From: Paenibacillus pasadenensis DSM 19293 | Lineage (GTDB): Bacteria; Bacillota; Bacilli; Paenibacillales; Paenibacillaceae | Direction: 5' to 3' | Length of the DNA: 64,000 nt | Assembly (NCBI RefSeq): GCF_000422485.1 | Contig: NZ_KE383851.1 | Span: 27,471 to 91,470 of the forward strand | Shown: piece by piece, positions 27,447 through 36,349 of the stretch | Position numbering within the stretch: the stretch's first letter is position 1 | How the letters are laid out: the number at the start of each line of letters is the position of its first letter | Program-made: the position numbers and the translations under genes | The notes under the pieces: generated by a model | Seen by the model: only the letters and a program-made list of their open reading frames with translations | The model's database searches: none | Told to the model about the DNA's origin: nothing

Positions 27447-28195
27447 ACCCATTCATGAGCAGGGGCCGCGAGCCTGAATCAAATCCGCCATCGTTCAGCC
27501 GGGAGCGCTACGAGCAGTCGGGCGTGGCGATGACCTGCCGAAGCTTCGCGGAGTACGCCGCGATGTTCGGCCTCGAGCCGGAGGCGTTCCATGGAATCGC
27601 CGTCGCGGATGTAGCCGCAGGAGCATCTTCGTTCTGCGCCGGCGCGAGGGCGGCGGGAGCGGATGCTTATGCCTTCGATCCGCGCTTCGGCGAGCCGCTC
27701 GGCAGCTGGGCGCAGTCGGCCCGGGAGGAGATCGAGCTGTCCACGGCCAAGCTGGACGCGCTGAAGGAGACATTCGACTGGAGCTACTACGGCACGCTGG
27801 AGCGCCATCATGCGGAGCGGATCGCTTCCCTGGAGCGCTGTCTGGCCGACCGAGCCTCGGTGGAGGCGGAAGGAAGATATTTGGCGGCGATGCTGCCGAC
27901 TCTGCCTGCGCCGGACGGGAAGTTCGACCTCGTCTTCTGCAGCCATTTCCTATTTCTATATGCGGAGCAGTTCGGCTACCGCTTCCATCGCGACGCGGCG
28001 TTGGAGCTGATGCGCGTCTGCCGGCCAGGCGGCACGGTGCGGATCTACCCGCTGCTGTCGCTGGCCGCCGAGCCTTATCCGGAGCTGGAGCGGCTGCTCG
28101 ACGAGATCCGCGCGGCCGGCGGACGGCCGGATCTGAAGCCCTCGAGGCTGCCTTTTCTGCCGCAGTCGACCCATTTTCTCGAAATCGTCCGGTAA
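27443..28195 (+). CDS. Class I SAM-dependent methyltransferase-like protein
   Basis: The 250-residue protein has a motif-I like strand and loop (IAVADVAAGASSFCAGARAAGADAYAFDPRF), then FDLVFCSHFLFLYAEQFG and ALELMRVCRPGGTVRIYPL, the usual motif IV/post-motif order of class I methyltransferases. The glycine loop is divergent (AAGASSF in place of GxGxG). The ATG at 27443 has AGAGGAGAG about 7 bases upstream and overlaps the stop of a short leader ORF. The substrate is unknown. A longer frame to 27386 is open but lacks a ribosome site. Confidence 0.8.
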   Translation: MNPFMSRGREPESNPPSFSRERYEQSGVAMTCRSFAEYAAMFGLEPEAFHGIAVADVAAGASSFCAGARAAGADAYAFDPRFGEPLGSWAQSAREEIELSTAKLDALKETFDWSYYGTLERHHAERIASLERCLADRASVEAEGRYLAAMLPTLPAPDGKFDLVFCSHFLFLYAEQFGYRFHRDAALELMRVCRPGGTVRIYPLLSLAAEPYPELERLLDEIRAAGGRPDLKPSRLPFLPQSTHFLEIVR

Positions 28196-28222
28196 AGAAC
28201 GGCTATAGCCGTCTCGACCTCA

Positions 28223-28251
28223 TTGCAATCAGGGAGTGGCGAGTGTATAAT
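28223..28251 (+). promoter_or_regulatory. Sigma-A promoter of the cold shock gene
   Basis: TTGCAA (28223-28228), 17 bases, TATAAT (28246-28251). A short leader follows with a hairpin, CGCTGCTT/AAGCAGCG at 28261-28277, just before the ribosome site TAGGAGG (28284-28290). Confidence 0.8.
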
Positions 28252-28298
28252 GGGCTTATTCGCTGCTTCAAGCAGCGTCATTTTAGGAGGTTGTTCAT

Positions 28299-28496
28299 TT
28301 GAAAGGAACAGTTAAGTGGTTCAACGCAGAAAAAGGCTACGGCTTCATCCAGGTTGAGAACGGCGAAGACGTATTCGTTCACTTCTCTGCGATCCAAGCA
28401 GAAGGCTTCAAGTCCCTCGACGAAGGCCAAGAAGTTGAATTCGACATCACGGACGGCAACCGCGGTCCTCAAGCTGCGAACGTAGTCAAGCTGTAA
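28299..28496 (+). CDS. cspB: Cold shock protein, CspA/CspB family
   Basis: The 65-residue protein starts [20 protein letters not shown], with both RNA-binding motifs KGYGFI and VFVHFSAI, and ends PQAANVVKL. It is a single OB-fold RNA chaperone. The start is TTG, 8 bases after a perfect TAGGAGG. The base composition is lower in GC than its surroundings, as usual for a highly expressed gene. A short 5' leader with a hairpin may help control translation (inference). The gene is monocistronic, with a promoter and terminator close by. The paralogue letter is uncertain. Confidence 0.96.
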   Translation: MKGTVKWFNAEKGYGFIQVENGEDVFVHFSAIQAEGFKSLDEGQEVEFDITDGNRGPQAANVVKL

Positions 28497-28532
28497 GATC
28501 CGCTTCGTCGGATTCGCTTATTATAGAGCAAG

Positions 28533-28565
28533 ATAAGGCCCCTTTCGAGGGGCCTTATTTTTTTT
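28533..28565 (+). terminator. Terminator of the cold shock gene
   Basis: ATAAGGCCCC pairs with GGGGCCTTAT around TTTCGA, followed by a run of eight T. Confidence 0.93.
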
Positions 28566-28770
28566 GCCGAGCGGCCTCCGGCCGCCAGCGGCGGCATCCG
28601 TCAAGCGGACCGGCGGCTGGCGCTTGATTCGTCTATGCGTTTTGTCTCCCCGCTCGGGACCGGAATCCCGGCTCGATCCCCCTTTCGCGGCCCACGCGGC
28701 GGTGATCGTTTTCCGCTTCGACACTGGATTTTAAGGCATCAGGATGGTAAAGTATCAATGGAGGTTTACC

Positions 28771-29088
28771 ATGAGGGACCGTTTCTTCGTACCGGACGCC
28801 AGGCTCGGCATCGACTTGCCCCGCCTGGATCGGAATTGGGATCAATATGACGCCGCGGAGCAGATGGGGATCGTGGAGCAGTGGGAGCTGATCCGCGGCC
28901 GCATTCCGGACGTCATTTTCGCTCTGGAGAGACAGATCGTCCTCCTGCAGCGGGAGCTGGACGAGGAGGAGGACTTCGCTCGCTCATGCCGCCTCAATTC
29001 CGACATCGCCGAGCTGGCGAGCCGCATCAATGACCTGCATATTTGGTACCGCGTCAATCAGGAGATTGAAGCGCGGCGCCATTCCTGA
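28771..29088 (+). CDS. Conserved hypothetical 105-residue helical protein
   Basis: MRDRFFVPDARLGIDLPRLD opens a protein that is mostly helical and charged from residue 25 on (ALERQIVLLQRELDEEEDFARS, likely coiled coil; LASRINDLHIWYRVNQEIEAR). TGGAGG lies 7 bases before the ATG at 28771; an upstream ATG at 28744 is less likely. The gene ends 23 bases before ytpB and probably shares its transcript. No function is recognised. Confidence 0.72.
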   Translation: MRDRFFVPDARLGIDLPRLDRNWDQYDAAEQMGIVEQWELIRGRIPDVIFALERQIVLLQRELDEEEDFARSCRLNSDIAELASRINDLHIWYRVNQEIEARRHS

Positions 29089-29111
29089 CGACCGCTAGGA
29101 GGGCGCCTCGA

Positions 29112-30194
29112 ATGAACGACAGGACGATCGGAGCCGTCAAGGCTCCGTCCAAGCCGATGAACTTGATGTACCGCGTCTACCGCTATGTGCTGCCCGGCGT
29201 ATCGGCAGAGCTGGCCGCCCTGCGCCGCCGGGCGGAGCTCATCCCCGATCCCGAGCTGCGGACGCAGGCGCTCGCGAGCATGAGGGACAAGCGGTTCCAC
29301 TGCCAGGGCGGCTGCGTCTACGCGATCCTAGATCCGTCCAAGCGCCGCCTGCTCATTCCGCTGATCGTCGCGCTGCAGACGATCAGCGACTACCTGGACA
29401 ATCTATGCGACCGCAGCACCTCGCTCGATCCGGACGACTTTCGCCTGCTGCATCGCTCGATGCTGGACGCGATCGACCCGGACGCCGAGCTGACGAACTA
29501 TTACGCGCGGAGGGCCGAGCAGGATGACGGCGGCTATCTGCATCATCTCGTGCGGACTTGCCAGCAAGCCGTGCGCCGGCTGCCCGGCTATGCGGCCGCG
29601 CAGCCCGAGGTCGCGCAGCTCGTCTCGCTGTACGGCGACCTGCAGGTGTACAAGCACATCCGCAAGGACCTGCGCGAGGAGCAGCTGCTCGCCTGGCGGG
29701 AGCGGCATCGGCAGCTCAGTCCCGAGCTTCGCTGGAACGAGTTCGCCGCCGCGACGGGCTCGACGCTCGGCATGTTCGCGCTGTTCACGGCCGCCGTGGA
29801 TCCCGGCCTGACGCCGGAGGGCGCCGCCCGCGTGCGAGGCGGCTATTTCCCGCATATATGCGGCCTCCACATTCTGCTCGACTATTTGATCGATCAGGAG
29901 GAGGACCTGGCCGGCGGGGACCTCAACTTCTGCAACTATTATCGGGATACCGAGGAGGCGGCGGCGCGCATCGGCGCCATCGTCGAGCAGGCGCGAGCGG
30001 ATGCGCTCGCCTTGCCCGACCCCGGCTTCCACCGCTTGATCGTCGAGGGGCTGCTGGCTCTGTATCTGTCCGATCCCAAGGTGGGCGGCCAGGAGGACGT
30101 GAAGCGGGTGTCCCGCGCGCTCATGAAGGGCAGTCCGCTCGCCCGGCTGTTCTTCCTGCTCAACAGCGTCTGGATCCGCCGGATCCGGGCCTAG
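29112..30194 (+). CDS. ytpB: Tetraprenyl-beta-curcumene synthase (DUF2600 family)
   Basis: The 360-residue protein matches YtpB of Bacillus in length and composition: MYRVYRYVLPGVSAELA near the start, FHCQGGCVYAI, TISDYLDNLCDRSTSLD with an Asp-rich DxxxD-like motif, and LHILLDYLIDQEEDLAGGDLNFCNYY late. YtpB is a large terpene cyclase that converts tetraprenyl diphosphate to the monocyclic C35 compound found in sporulating bacilli. It has no class I DDxxD in the usual place, as known for this family. GGAGGG precedes the ATG. It follows a small coiled-coil gene and precedes pfkA. Confidence 0.88.
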   Translation: MNDRTIGAVKAPSKPMNLMYRVYRYVLPGVSAELAALRRRAELIPDPELRTQALASMRDKRFHCQGGCVYAILDPSKRRLLIPLIVALQTISDYLDNLCDRSTSLDPDDFRLLHRSMLDAIDPDAELTNYYARRAEQDDGGYLHHLVRTCQQAVRRLPGYAAAQPEVAQLVSLYGDLQVYKHIRKDLREEQLLAWRERHRQLSPELRWNEFAAATGSTLGMFALFTAAVDPGLTPEGAARVRGGYFPHICGLHILLDYLIDQEEDLAGGDLNFCNYYRDTEEAAARIGAIVEQARADALALPDPGFHRLIVEGLLALYLSDPKVGGQEDVKRVSRALMKGSPLARLFFLLNSVWIRRIRA

Positions 30195-30258
30195 CGCGCT
30201 TCCGAACCGGTTTCTTTTCTTTTTGCACCTATACTAATGCGTCATTGGAGGACCTACT

Positions 30259-31227
30259 ATGTCAGCAGTCAAATCCATTGCCGTCCTTACGAGCGGCGGA
30301 GATTCCCAGGGGATGAACGCGGCGGTGCGCGCTGTCGTGCGCAGCGCCCTTTATCACGGCCTGGACGTATACGGCGTGCAGCGCGGCTATCAAGGACTGA
30401 TCAACGACGATCTGCGTCCGATGGACCTGCGCAGCGTCGGCGACATCATCCAGCGCGGCGGCACGATCCTGCAGACGGCCCGCTGCAAGGAGTTCATGAC
30501 TCCCGAGGGCCAGCAAAAGGGCGCCGAGGTGCTGCGCGAGCGCGGCATCGACGGCCTCGTCGTCATCGGCGGCGACGGCTCGTACCAAGGAGCCAACAAG
30601 CTGAGCAAGCTCGGCATCAAGACGATGGGCCTGCCGGGCACGATCGACAACGACATTCCGTTCACGGACTTCACGATCGGATTCGACACGGCGGTGAGCA
30701 TCGTCGTCGACGCCATCAACAAGCTGCGCGATACGATGACGTCCCATGAGCGCTCCTCGATCGTCGAGGTCATGGGCCGCCACTGCGGCGACATCGCCCT
30801 GTACGCGGGCCTGGCGAGCGGAGCGGAGACGATCCTCGTGCCGGAGGTGCCGTACGATCTGGACGAAGTCTCCCGCCGCATGCAGGACAATTTCCGCCAC
30901 GGCAAGCGCCACAGCATCATTATCGTCGCTGAAGGCGCCGGCAAGGGCCAGGACGTCGCCGACCATATCACGAGCTGCTGCGGCATCGACCCTCGCGTCA
31001 CGGTGCTGGGCCACATCCAGCGCGGCGGCTCTCCGACCCACAACGACCGCGTGCTGGCGAGCCAGCTCGGCGACTTCGCCGTGCGCCAGCTGATGGCGGG
31101 CGAGTCGGCCAAGTCCTGCGGCATCATCAAGGGCGAGCTGACGGCGACGGACATCGACCTGGTCGTCAACACCAAGAAGCCGTTCAACATGGACCTGTAC
31201 AACCTGGCCCTTCGCCTGTCCCAATAA
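30259..31227 (+). CDS. pfkA: 6-phosphofructokinase (ATP-dependent)
   Basis: The 322-residue enzyme makes fructose-1,6-bisphosphate in glycolysis. Motifs include VVIGGDGSYQGANKLS (ATP site, GGDGS), PGTIDNDIPFTDFTIGFDTA with the catalytic Asp of TIDND, MGRHCGDIAL and GHIQRGGSPT. The first phosphate loop reads GGDSQGMNA (residues 13-21) where most PfkA proteins have GGDAPGMNA, a two-residue variation in an otherwise canonical protein. TTGGAGG precedes the ATG. Confidence 0.96.
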   Translation: MSAVKSIAVLTSGGDSQGMNAAVRAVVRSALYHGLDVYGVQRGYQGLINDDLRPMDLRSVGDIIQRGGTILQTARCKEFMTPEGQQKGAEVLRERGIDGLVVIGGDGSYQGANKLSKLGIKTMGLPGTIDNDIPFTDFTIGFDTAVSIVVDAINKLRDTMTSHERSSIVEVMGRHCGDIALYAGLASGAETILVPEVPYDLDEVSRRMQDNFRHGKRHSIIIVAEGAGKGQDVADHITSCCGIDPRVTVLGHIQRGGSPTHNDRVLASQLGDFAVRQLMAGESAKSCGIIKGELTATDIDLVVNTKKPFNMDLYNLALRLSQ

Positions 31228-31249
31228 GCCGCAGAGGAGGGCGAGCCCC

Positions 31250-31453
31250 TTGTTCCTGTACAAAATCGAGCTGCAGCTGCCGGAAGGCAAGCAGGCGCAT
31301 CTGATCGTGCTCGCGGCGAGCGACGAGAAGGCGTTCTCCTACGTCGAAAGCCATGCGCAGCGCCATTTCCTGCATACCCCCGAGCTTCAGTCGATCGCCA
31401 TCGTCGAGAAGAAGCGGCCCGAGCCGGGCAGCGGCTATCTGATCGAAGGCTGA
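31250..31453 (+). CDS. DUF3906 family protein
   Basis: The 67-residue protein (MFLYKIELQLPEGKQAHLIV ... SIAIVEKKRPEPGSGYLIEG) has the beta-alpha-beta layout and EKKR..PGSGYLI ending of DUF3906. It starts with TTG 9 bases after AGAGGAGG, 22 bases downstream of pfkA, so it probably shares that transcript; a terminator follows. Function unknown. Confidence 0.8.
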   Translation: MFLYKIELQLPEGKQAHLIVLAASDEKAFSYVESHAQRHFLHTPELQSIAIVEKKRPEPGSGYLIEG

Positions 31454-31470
31454 TCCGCTTCGCGCGCCGA

Positions 31471-31512
31471 GCGGCCGCGGCGTCCACCATGGACGCCGCG
31501 GCCGCTTTTTTT
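31471..31512 (+). terminator. Terminator of the pfkA-DUF3906 unit
   Basis: The stem GCGGCCGCGGCGTCC/GGACGCCGCGGCCGC with loop ACCAT is followed by seven T. Confidence 0.95.
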
Positions 31513-31525
31513 GGCTTGGCGCGGC

Positions 31526-31568
31526 AAAAAAAGCGGGAGGAGGCAGGTTTCCCTGCCGCCTCCCGCTC
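31526..31568 (-). terminator. Terminator of the DUF4015 gene
   Basis: Read on the minus strand, AGCGGGAGGCGGCAGGG pairs with CCTGCCTCCTCCCGCT and is followed by seven T (the A run at 31526-31532 on the plus strand). Confidence 0.9.
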
Positions 31569-31593
31569 GCAATAAAGGCGGATGAGTCCGGCG

Positions 31594-32781
31594 TTACTTA
31601 TAATTCGCTTCCGTGTAGTTGTTGCCCGCGTTCCAGAGCAGGTATTCCTTGACGCCCGTGTCGTGGAGCGCCTTGATCTGCGCCTCGACCTCGGCCTTGC
31701 CGTACTTGATGTAGTTGCCCTTGCCGAGCCAGCTCGCCGTGAAGTCTTGAATCCAAGGGCGGATGACCGGCTTGAAGCTGCCGATCGGATCGAGCTTCTT
31801 GTGCGTATCGACCATCGAGCCCTTGATGACGTCGTACGGCTTCGTATCCGGCGCCTTGGCGCCGTACCAGCCGGTCGAATAGTGGCTCGGGTAGACCATC
31901 GGACTGATGACGTCGACATATTTCGAGATTTTGACGAAGTCCTGGCCGATGCCCTCGGCAGCCGGGACGGAGGCGGCGTAGCCGAAGATGTCGACCGAGA
32001 CGCGGACGCCGAGATCGGCCATCTGCTCCCGCGCGTACTTGACGAATCCGGCGACCGCGTCGACGCGGCTGATGTCGGTCTTCTCATACTTGAGCGAGTC
32101 GGCTTTTTTCTCGAAGCCTTCCGGAAAGCGCACGTAATCGAACTGGATTTCCTTGAAGCCGAACTTGACCGCTTCCTTGGCGACGGCGATGTTGTAGTCC
32201 CAGACTTCCTTGGAATAAGGGTTGACGAAGCTGTCGCCCTTGCCGTTCTTCCAGACGCTGCCGTCTCCGCGCACGAAGCTCAGCTCCGGATTTTTCGCCG
32301 CGAGCACCGTATCCTTGAAGACGACGATACGGGCGATCGGATACACTTTATGCTGCTCGAGCGTCTTCATGAGGCCCGGGAGATCCTTGATGTATTTCTT
32401 GGCCGTGCCCATCTCCAGCAGCTCGGGATTGTCGGTCGGGTAGGTGATGTAGCCGTAGTCGTCCTTGATGTCGACGACCATGCTGTTGAGCTCCGTCCGG
32501 TCGAGCAGCGAGAGCAGCTTCTCCAGCCGCGCGCCGCCGGCGCTGTGCGCCGTCGCGTAGATGCCTTTGACCTCGGGCGCGTCCGGCTGCGGATCCTTCT
32601 TGACGAACTCGCCGCCGGCGTCCGGAGCCTTGACCTCCGCGGCCGGCATCGCGATCACCGGCTTGCCCGCGGCCGCGTTCACATAGGACGCCATCATCTG
32701 ATGAGAGGCGTCCGACTCCGGACCGGTCCCGCCCGACATCAGCTGCATCAGCAGCAGCATCGTTGAATACACCATTTCCAT
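31594..32781 (-). CDS. Putative glycoside hydrolase, DUF4015/GHL13-type
   Basis: The 395-residue protein has an N-terminal hydrophobic stretch (MEMVYSTMLLLMQLMSGG) that may be a signal peptide, a short linker, and then a TIM-barrel with VKGIYATAHSAG, MVVDIKDDYGYITYP, ARIVVFKDTVLAAKNP, EIQFDYVRFPEGF (likely catalytic Asp), VSVDIFGYAAS, VISPMVYPSHYSTGWYG and the end LLWNAGNNYTEANY. These are the marks of the DUF4015 family, predicted polysaccharide hydrolases of the cell surface. The natural substrate is unknown. AGGGAGAG precedes the ATG. Confidence 0.88.
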   Translation of the reverse strand: MEMVYSTMLLLMQLMSGGTGPESDASHQMMASYVNAAAGKPVIAMPAAEVKAPDAGGEFVKKDPQPDAPEVKGIYATAHSAGGARLEKLLSLLDRTELNSMVVDIKDDYGYITYPTDNPELLEMGTAKKYIKDLPGLMKTLEQHKVYPIARIVVFKDTVLAAKNPELSFVRGDGSVWKNGKGDSFVNPYSKEVWDYNIAVAKEAVKFGFKEIQFDYVRFPEGFEKKADSLKYEKTDISRVDAVAGFVKYAREQMADLGVRVSVDIFGYAASVPAAEGIGQDFVKISKYVDVISPMVYPSHYSTGWYGAKAPDTKPYDVIKGSMVDTHKKLDPIGSFKPVIRPWIQDFTASWLGKGNYIKYGKAEVEAQIKALHDTGVKEYLLWNAGNNYTEANYK

Positions 32782-32857
32782 TCTGTTCTCTCCCTATGTA
32801 CTCTTCTCATGAAATTATAAAACAAGATCCGACAAGCTGACACAAGAAATTTCAGCT

Positions 32858-32884
32858 AAAAAAGGCCCGCCTGGCGGCGGGCCC
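32858..32884 (-). terminator. Terminator of the small gene at 32.9-33.1 kb
   Basis: The minus strand reads GGGCCCGCCGCCAGGCGGGCC followed by six or more T; the stem is GGCCCGCC with GGCGGGCC. Confidence 0.85.
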
Positions 32885-32908
32885 TCGGCCTTCTCGGATC
32901 GAGAAGGG

Positions 32909-33103
32909 TCAATGCAGAAGCGTCAGCTTCTGGTATTCGCAAATGCTGTGCTGCACGATCTCCATCGCGTCAGACGGCTCCAGCACGGACAGTCCGTCCC
33001 GGAGGACAATCTTGAGATCAAGCTCATGCGCCGTAAGGAAGGAATGAAGCTCAGGCGCCAGCTTTTCCACAATCCTCGAAAGTTTGACCGTTTCCACTTC
33101 CAC
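32909..33103 (-). CDS. Conserved hypothetical 64-residue protein
   Basis: GTG start with AAAGGGTG about 9 bases upstream. The product (MEVETVKLSRIVEKLAPELH, then SFLTAHELDLKIVLRDGLSV, ending CEYQKLTLLH) is acidic and soluble, with mixed helix and strand. A terminator follows directly, which supports a real single-gene transcript. No family recognised. Confidence 0.65.
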   Translation of the reverse strand: MEVETVKLSRIVEKLAPELHSFLTAHELDLKIVLRDGLSVLEPSDAMEIVQHSICEYQKLTLLH

Positions 33104-33245
33104 CTTGCATCACCCTTTCTCATTCAGATAACAGGGCAGAACGCTGGGCATGAAACAATGAACTACGGGATAGCTCCAGTATACTCCAATGCGGAGGAGG
33201 AAGAAAGGGAAGGGGCCACAAATCCGCTTCCGCCTCTTCCTCCGG

Positions 33246-34076
33246 TCAGCCGTTGCGCCGGAAATCGCCCATGACGCCGACCGTCTCCACGATATTCACG
33301 AACGCCTTCGGATCGAGGCGCCGGACCATCCGCTTCAGCTCGTCGAGCTCGTAGCGGGTCGTCACCGTCATCAGCATGTCGCGCTCCTCGGAGGAGAAGG
33401 CGCCTCTCGTCTTGACGATCGTCACGCCGCGCGGACGGGAGAGCATCTGCTTCAGCAGCTCCTCCGTCTTCTGCGTCACGATGAAGGCCGTCACCTTGAG
33501 GTGGCGGATATGGACGAGGTCGACGACTTTCCCGGCGGTGAAGATGGAGATCAGCGAGTAGAGCGCGATGTCCCAGTTGCCGGTGAAGACGACGAGGATG
33601 CCGATGACGAGGCCGTTGAGGATGAAGATCATCATGCCGACGGGGAGGTCGCGGCTGCGGCTGACGATCGACGCGATGATGTCGAAGCCGCCGGACGAGC
33701 CTCCGGCGCGCAGGCAGAGGCCGGTCCCGAATCCGAGCAGCAACCCGCCGAATACCGAGGCGAGCAGGATGTCCTGCGCGACCGGCTGGACAGGGATGAG
33801 CTGCATGAAGGCGCTGGCGGCGACGACGGAGTAGCTGCTCCAGAAGACGAAGCGGCGGCCGAGCGTGAACCAGCCCCAGGCGAGCACCGGAACGTTGAGC
33901 GCCAGGTACAGCCAGCCGATGTTGCTGCCGGTCAGGTAGCCGATCATCATGGAGATGCCGGAGATGCCCCCGCTCAGCAGCTGCTCCGGAATCAGGAGGA
34001 TATTGAAGGCGGCCGCGATGAGCATCGAGCCGGCCGTAACGGCCAGCCAGGAGGCCAATGCTTGGTAAGGCTTCAT
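33246..34076 (-). CDS. YitT family membrane protein (DUF161 + DUF2179)
   Basis: The 276-residue protein has five or six membrane helices (residues 1-165; LLSGGISGISMMIGYLTG and GTGLCLRAGGSSGGFDIIA are family hallmarks) and a C-terminal soluble DUF2179 domain (VTAFIVTQKTEELLKQMLSR, then GVTIVKTRGAFSSEERDMLM). YitT proteins are widespread in bacilli; their transport role is unproven. The ATG at 34076 (MKPYQALASW) has GGAGG close upstream; an in-frame ATG at 34133 would add 19 polar residues. Confidence 0.88.
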   Translation of the reverse strand: MKPYQALASWLAVTAGSMLIAAAFNILLIPEQLLSGGISGISMMIGYLTGSNIGWLYLALNVPVLAWGWFTLGRRFVFWSSYSVVAASAFMQLIPVQPVAQDILLASVFGGLLLGFGTGLCLRAGGSSGGFDIIASIVSRSRDLPVGMMIFILNGLVIGILVVFTGNWDIALYSLISIFTAGKVVDLVHIRHLKVTAFIVTQKTEELLKQMLSRPRGVTIVKTRGAFSSEERDMLMTVTTRYELDELKRMVRRLDPKAFVNIVETVGVMGDFRRNG

Positions 34077-34246
34077 GCTTCCTCCGTTTCCGCCGCCGGA
34101 GGCTTGTCCCCTGGGCGGCCGTTCCCTTTGCATACGCCCGTAGTATGGCTGTTTGCCTGCGACTGGTATTCACCAGGTTCTTTGTGCTATACTTAACAGG
34201 ATATTTTTGAAGCGAGCTTCGCAAAGAGAAGGAGTTTGAATAAGAT

Positions 34247-35884
34247 TTGAAAACATTTGCTGAATTTGGCCTCGACGCTAAGGTGTTGCAGGCAATTACG
34301 GAGCTGGGATTCGAGGAATCCACGGCAATTCAAGATAAGGCCATCCCGATCGCCCTCGCAGGCACCGATCTCATCGGCCAGGCCCAGACGGGCACAGGCA
34401 AGACCGCAGCCTTCGGCATCCCCCTCATCAACAACATTCCGACGACCGAGGATCGCATCGTTGCGCTCATCATGACGCCTACCCGCGAGCTGGCCATCCA
34501 GGTCGCCGAGGAGATCGGCAAGCTTTCCCGCTTCAAGGGCATCCGTTCCCTTCCGATCTACGGCGGACAAGAGATCGGCCGCCAGATCCGCGCGCTCAAG
34601 AAGCGTCCGCAGATCATCATCGGCACCCCGGGCCGTCTGCTCGACCACATCAACCGCAAGACGATCAAGCTTGACGACGTCCAGCACGTCGTGCTTGACG
34701 AGGCGGACGAAATGCTCGACATGGGCTTCATGGAGGACATCACGTCCATTCTGAGCCTCGTGCCGGAGCAGCGCCAGACGATGCTCTTCTCGGCGACGAT
34801 GCCTCCGAACATCCAGCGTCTCGCCCAGCAGTTCCTCAAAAATCCCGAGCATGTCTCGGTCATCCCTAAACAGGTTACCGCTCCGACGATCGACCAGGCC
34901 TACATCGAAGTGCACGAGCGTCAGAAGTTCGACGCCCTGAGCCGCTTGCTCGATATGGAAAGCCCAGAGCTGGCGATCATCTTCGGCCGCACGAAGCGCC
35001 GCGTCGACGAGCTGAGCGAAGCGCTGCAAAAGCGCGGCTACTCCGCGGACGGCCTGCATGGCGACCTGAGCCAGAACCAACGCGACAACGTCATGCGCAA
35101 GTTCCGCGACGGCAGCATCGACGTGCTCGTCGCGACGGACGTCGCGGCTCGCGGCCTCGACGTATCCGGCGTGACGCATGTCATCAACTTCGACCTCCCG
35201 CAAGATCCGGAGAGCTATGTCCACCGCATCGGCCGTACGGGCCGCGCCGGCAAGGAAGGCACGGCATGGAGCTTCGTGACGCCGCGCGAGACGGATCACC
35301 TGCACTTCATCGAGAAGGTGACGCGCCAGCGCATCTCCAAGAAGCCGGTTCCGTCCATCGCGGAGGCGATCGAGGGCAAGCAGCGCATCACGGCGGAGCG
35401 CATCATCGAGATCGTGCAGACGGACAGCTTCCAAGAGTACAAGGGCATCGCCATCCAGCTGCTGGAGCAGTACGACTCCGTCAATGTGCTCGCTTCGGCG
35501 ATCAAGCTGATCACCGGCGAGAAGAAGGACGTCAGCATCGAGCTGACGCCGGAAGATCCGATCCGCGCCAAAAAGCGCCGTCCGGATGTACGTTCGAGCG
35601 GTCGCCGCTTTACGGGCAGCGGCTACGGCGGCAATCGCGGCGGCACTGGCGGCGGTACTGGCGGCGGTACTGGAGGCAGCGGCAGCGCTCCTCGTGGACG
35701 CAGCGGATACGGCAGCGGCAGCAGCAGCTACGGCGGCAATCGCGGCGGCAGCCGTGACGGCTACAAGCCGAGAGGCGAGGGCGGCCGCAGCTACGAAAGC
35801 CGCGGAGAGAACCGCGGCAACAGCGGCAGCGGCGGCGGCGACCGTCGTCCCAAGTTCTCCTCGGACGACTTCGTCAACCAATAA
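34247..35884 (+). CDS. cshA: DEAD-box RNA helicase, CshA-like
   Basis: The 545-residue protein has all DEAD-box motifs: Q motif ([20 protein letters not shown]), Walker [26 protein letters not shown] ([13 protein letters not shown]), SAT, then domain 2 with [12 protein letters not shown] and [11 protein letters not shown] basic and Gly/Ser/Arg-rich tail (about 440-545) holds short GGTGGG and RGG-type repeats. CshA works in cold adaptation, ribosome assembly and the RNA degradosome. The TTG start lies 12 bases after AGAAGGAG. Gene order and length fit Bacillus CshA. Confidence 0.94.
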   Translation: MKTFAEFGLDAKVLQAITELGFEESTAIQDKAIPIALAGTDLIGQAQTGTGKTAAFGIPLINNIPTTEDRIVALIMTPTRELAIQVAEEIGKLSRFKGIRSLPIYGGQEIGRQIRALKKRPQIIIGTPGRLLDHINRKTIKLDDVQHVVLDEADEMLDMGFMEDITSILSLVPEQRQTMLFSATMPPNIQRLAQQFLKNPEHVSVIPKQVTAPTIDQAYIEVHERQKFDALSRLLDMESPELAIIFGRTKRRVDELSEALQKRGYSADGLHGDLSQNQRDNVMRKFRDGSIDVLVATDVAARGLDVSGVTHVINFDLPQDPESYVHRIGRTGRAGKEGTAWSFVTPRETDHLHFIEKVTRQRISKKPVPSIAEAIEGKQRITAERIIEIVQTDSFQEYKGIAIQLLEQYDSVNVLASAIKLITGEKKDVSIELTPEDPIRAKKRRPDVRSSGRRFTGSGYGGNRGGTGGGTGGGTGGSGSAPRGRSGYGSGSSSYGGNRGGSRDGYKPRGEGGRSYESRGENRGNSGSGGGDRRPKFSSDDFVNQ

Positions 35885-35904
35885 TCCTGCACGATGCGTC
35901 TAGA

Positions 35905-35950
35905 CGAAAAGCCGGGACAACCGCATTTGCGGCCATCCCGGCTTTTCGTT
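35905..35950 (+). terminator. Terminator of the helicase gene
   Basis: CGAAAAGCCGGGA (35905-35917) pairs with TCCCGGCTTTTCG (35936-35948), with a smaller CCGCA/TGCGG hairpin in the loop, then TT. Confidence 0.88.
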
Positions 35951-36073
35951 TGCAAAGAAGAAGGTGCATCGCCGTTTCATGCCTAGCCCCGATCCAGCGG
36001 AGTCGCCTTCCGGACCGAGCTTATCCTGCCTGGCAGGAGTCCCGTAGTCCGGTCTCGGTCGGCATCCGTCGGA

Positions 36074-36184
36074 TCAGTACCAGAATGCACGTGTGATGAT
36101 GACCAGAAGAATGAACAGGACCAGAATGGCTCCCGTGCTGTATCCGCCGAAGCCGCCACCGAATCCTCCGTAAGCTGCGCCCAT
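36074..36184 (-). CDS. YjcZ family sporulation miniprotein
   Basis: A 36-residue protein, MGAAYGGFGGGFGGYSTGAI plus the hydrophobic helix LVLFILLVIITRAFWY. The Gly-rich head and C-terminal single helix are the YjcZ/SscA pattern of small spore-associated proteins in bacilli. AGGAGG lies 7 bases before the ATG. It converges with the CshA-like gene. A second copy lies at 54.6 kb beside the other DEAD-box gene. Confidence 0.9.
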   Translation of the reverse strand: MGAAYGGFGGGFGGYSTGAILVLFILLVIITRAFWY

Positions 36185-36284
36185 ATCGACACCTCCTATG
36201 AAATGGATTGATTTGGGTGAAGCTGATGTCAGTGTATGCGGGGGACAGTTGTACGGACAGGACGAATGCCCGGTCTCGATATAG

Positions 36285-36314
36285 TTGGGCTTCTGCTGCG
36301 ATACGCGGTATAAT
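36285..36314 (+). promoter_or_regulatory. Candidate sigma-A promoter for the DUF624 gene
   Basis: TTGGGC (36285-36290), 18 bases, TATAAT (36309-36314), 35 bases upstream of the start codon. Confidence 0.6.
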
Positions 36315-36349
36315 AGAAGCAATAGTCAGCTGGGGGGAATGAGTACGAC

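Noticed and set aside
35640-35680. GGTACTGGCGGC repeats in the helicase gene as a mobile or regulatory repeat
   Set aside because: They are in-frame and simply encode the Gly/Thr-rich tail common in these helicases.
35951-36073. Possible small RNA between the CshA-like helicase and YjcZ genes
   Set aside because: Short imperfect repeats occur, but no promoter or terminator pair frames them.
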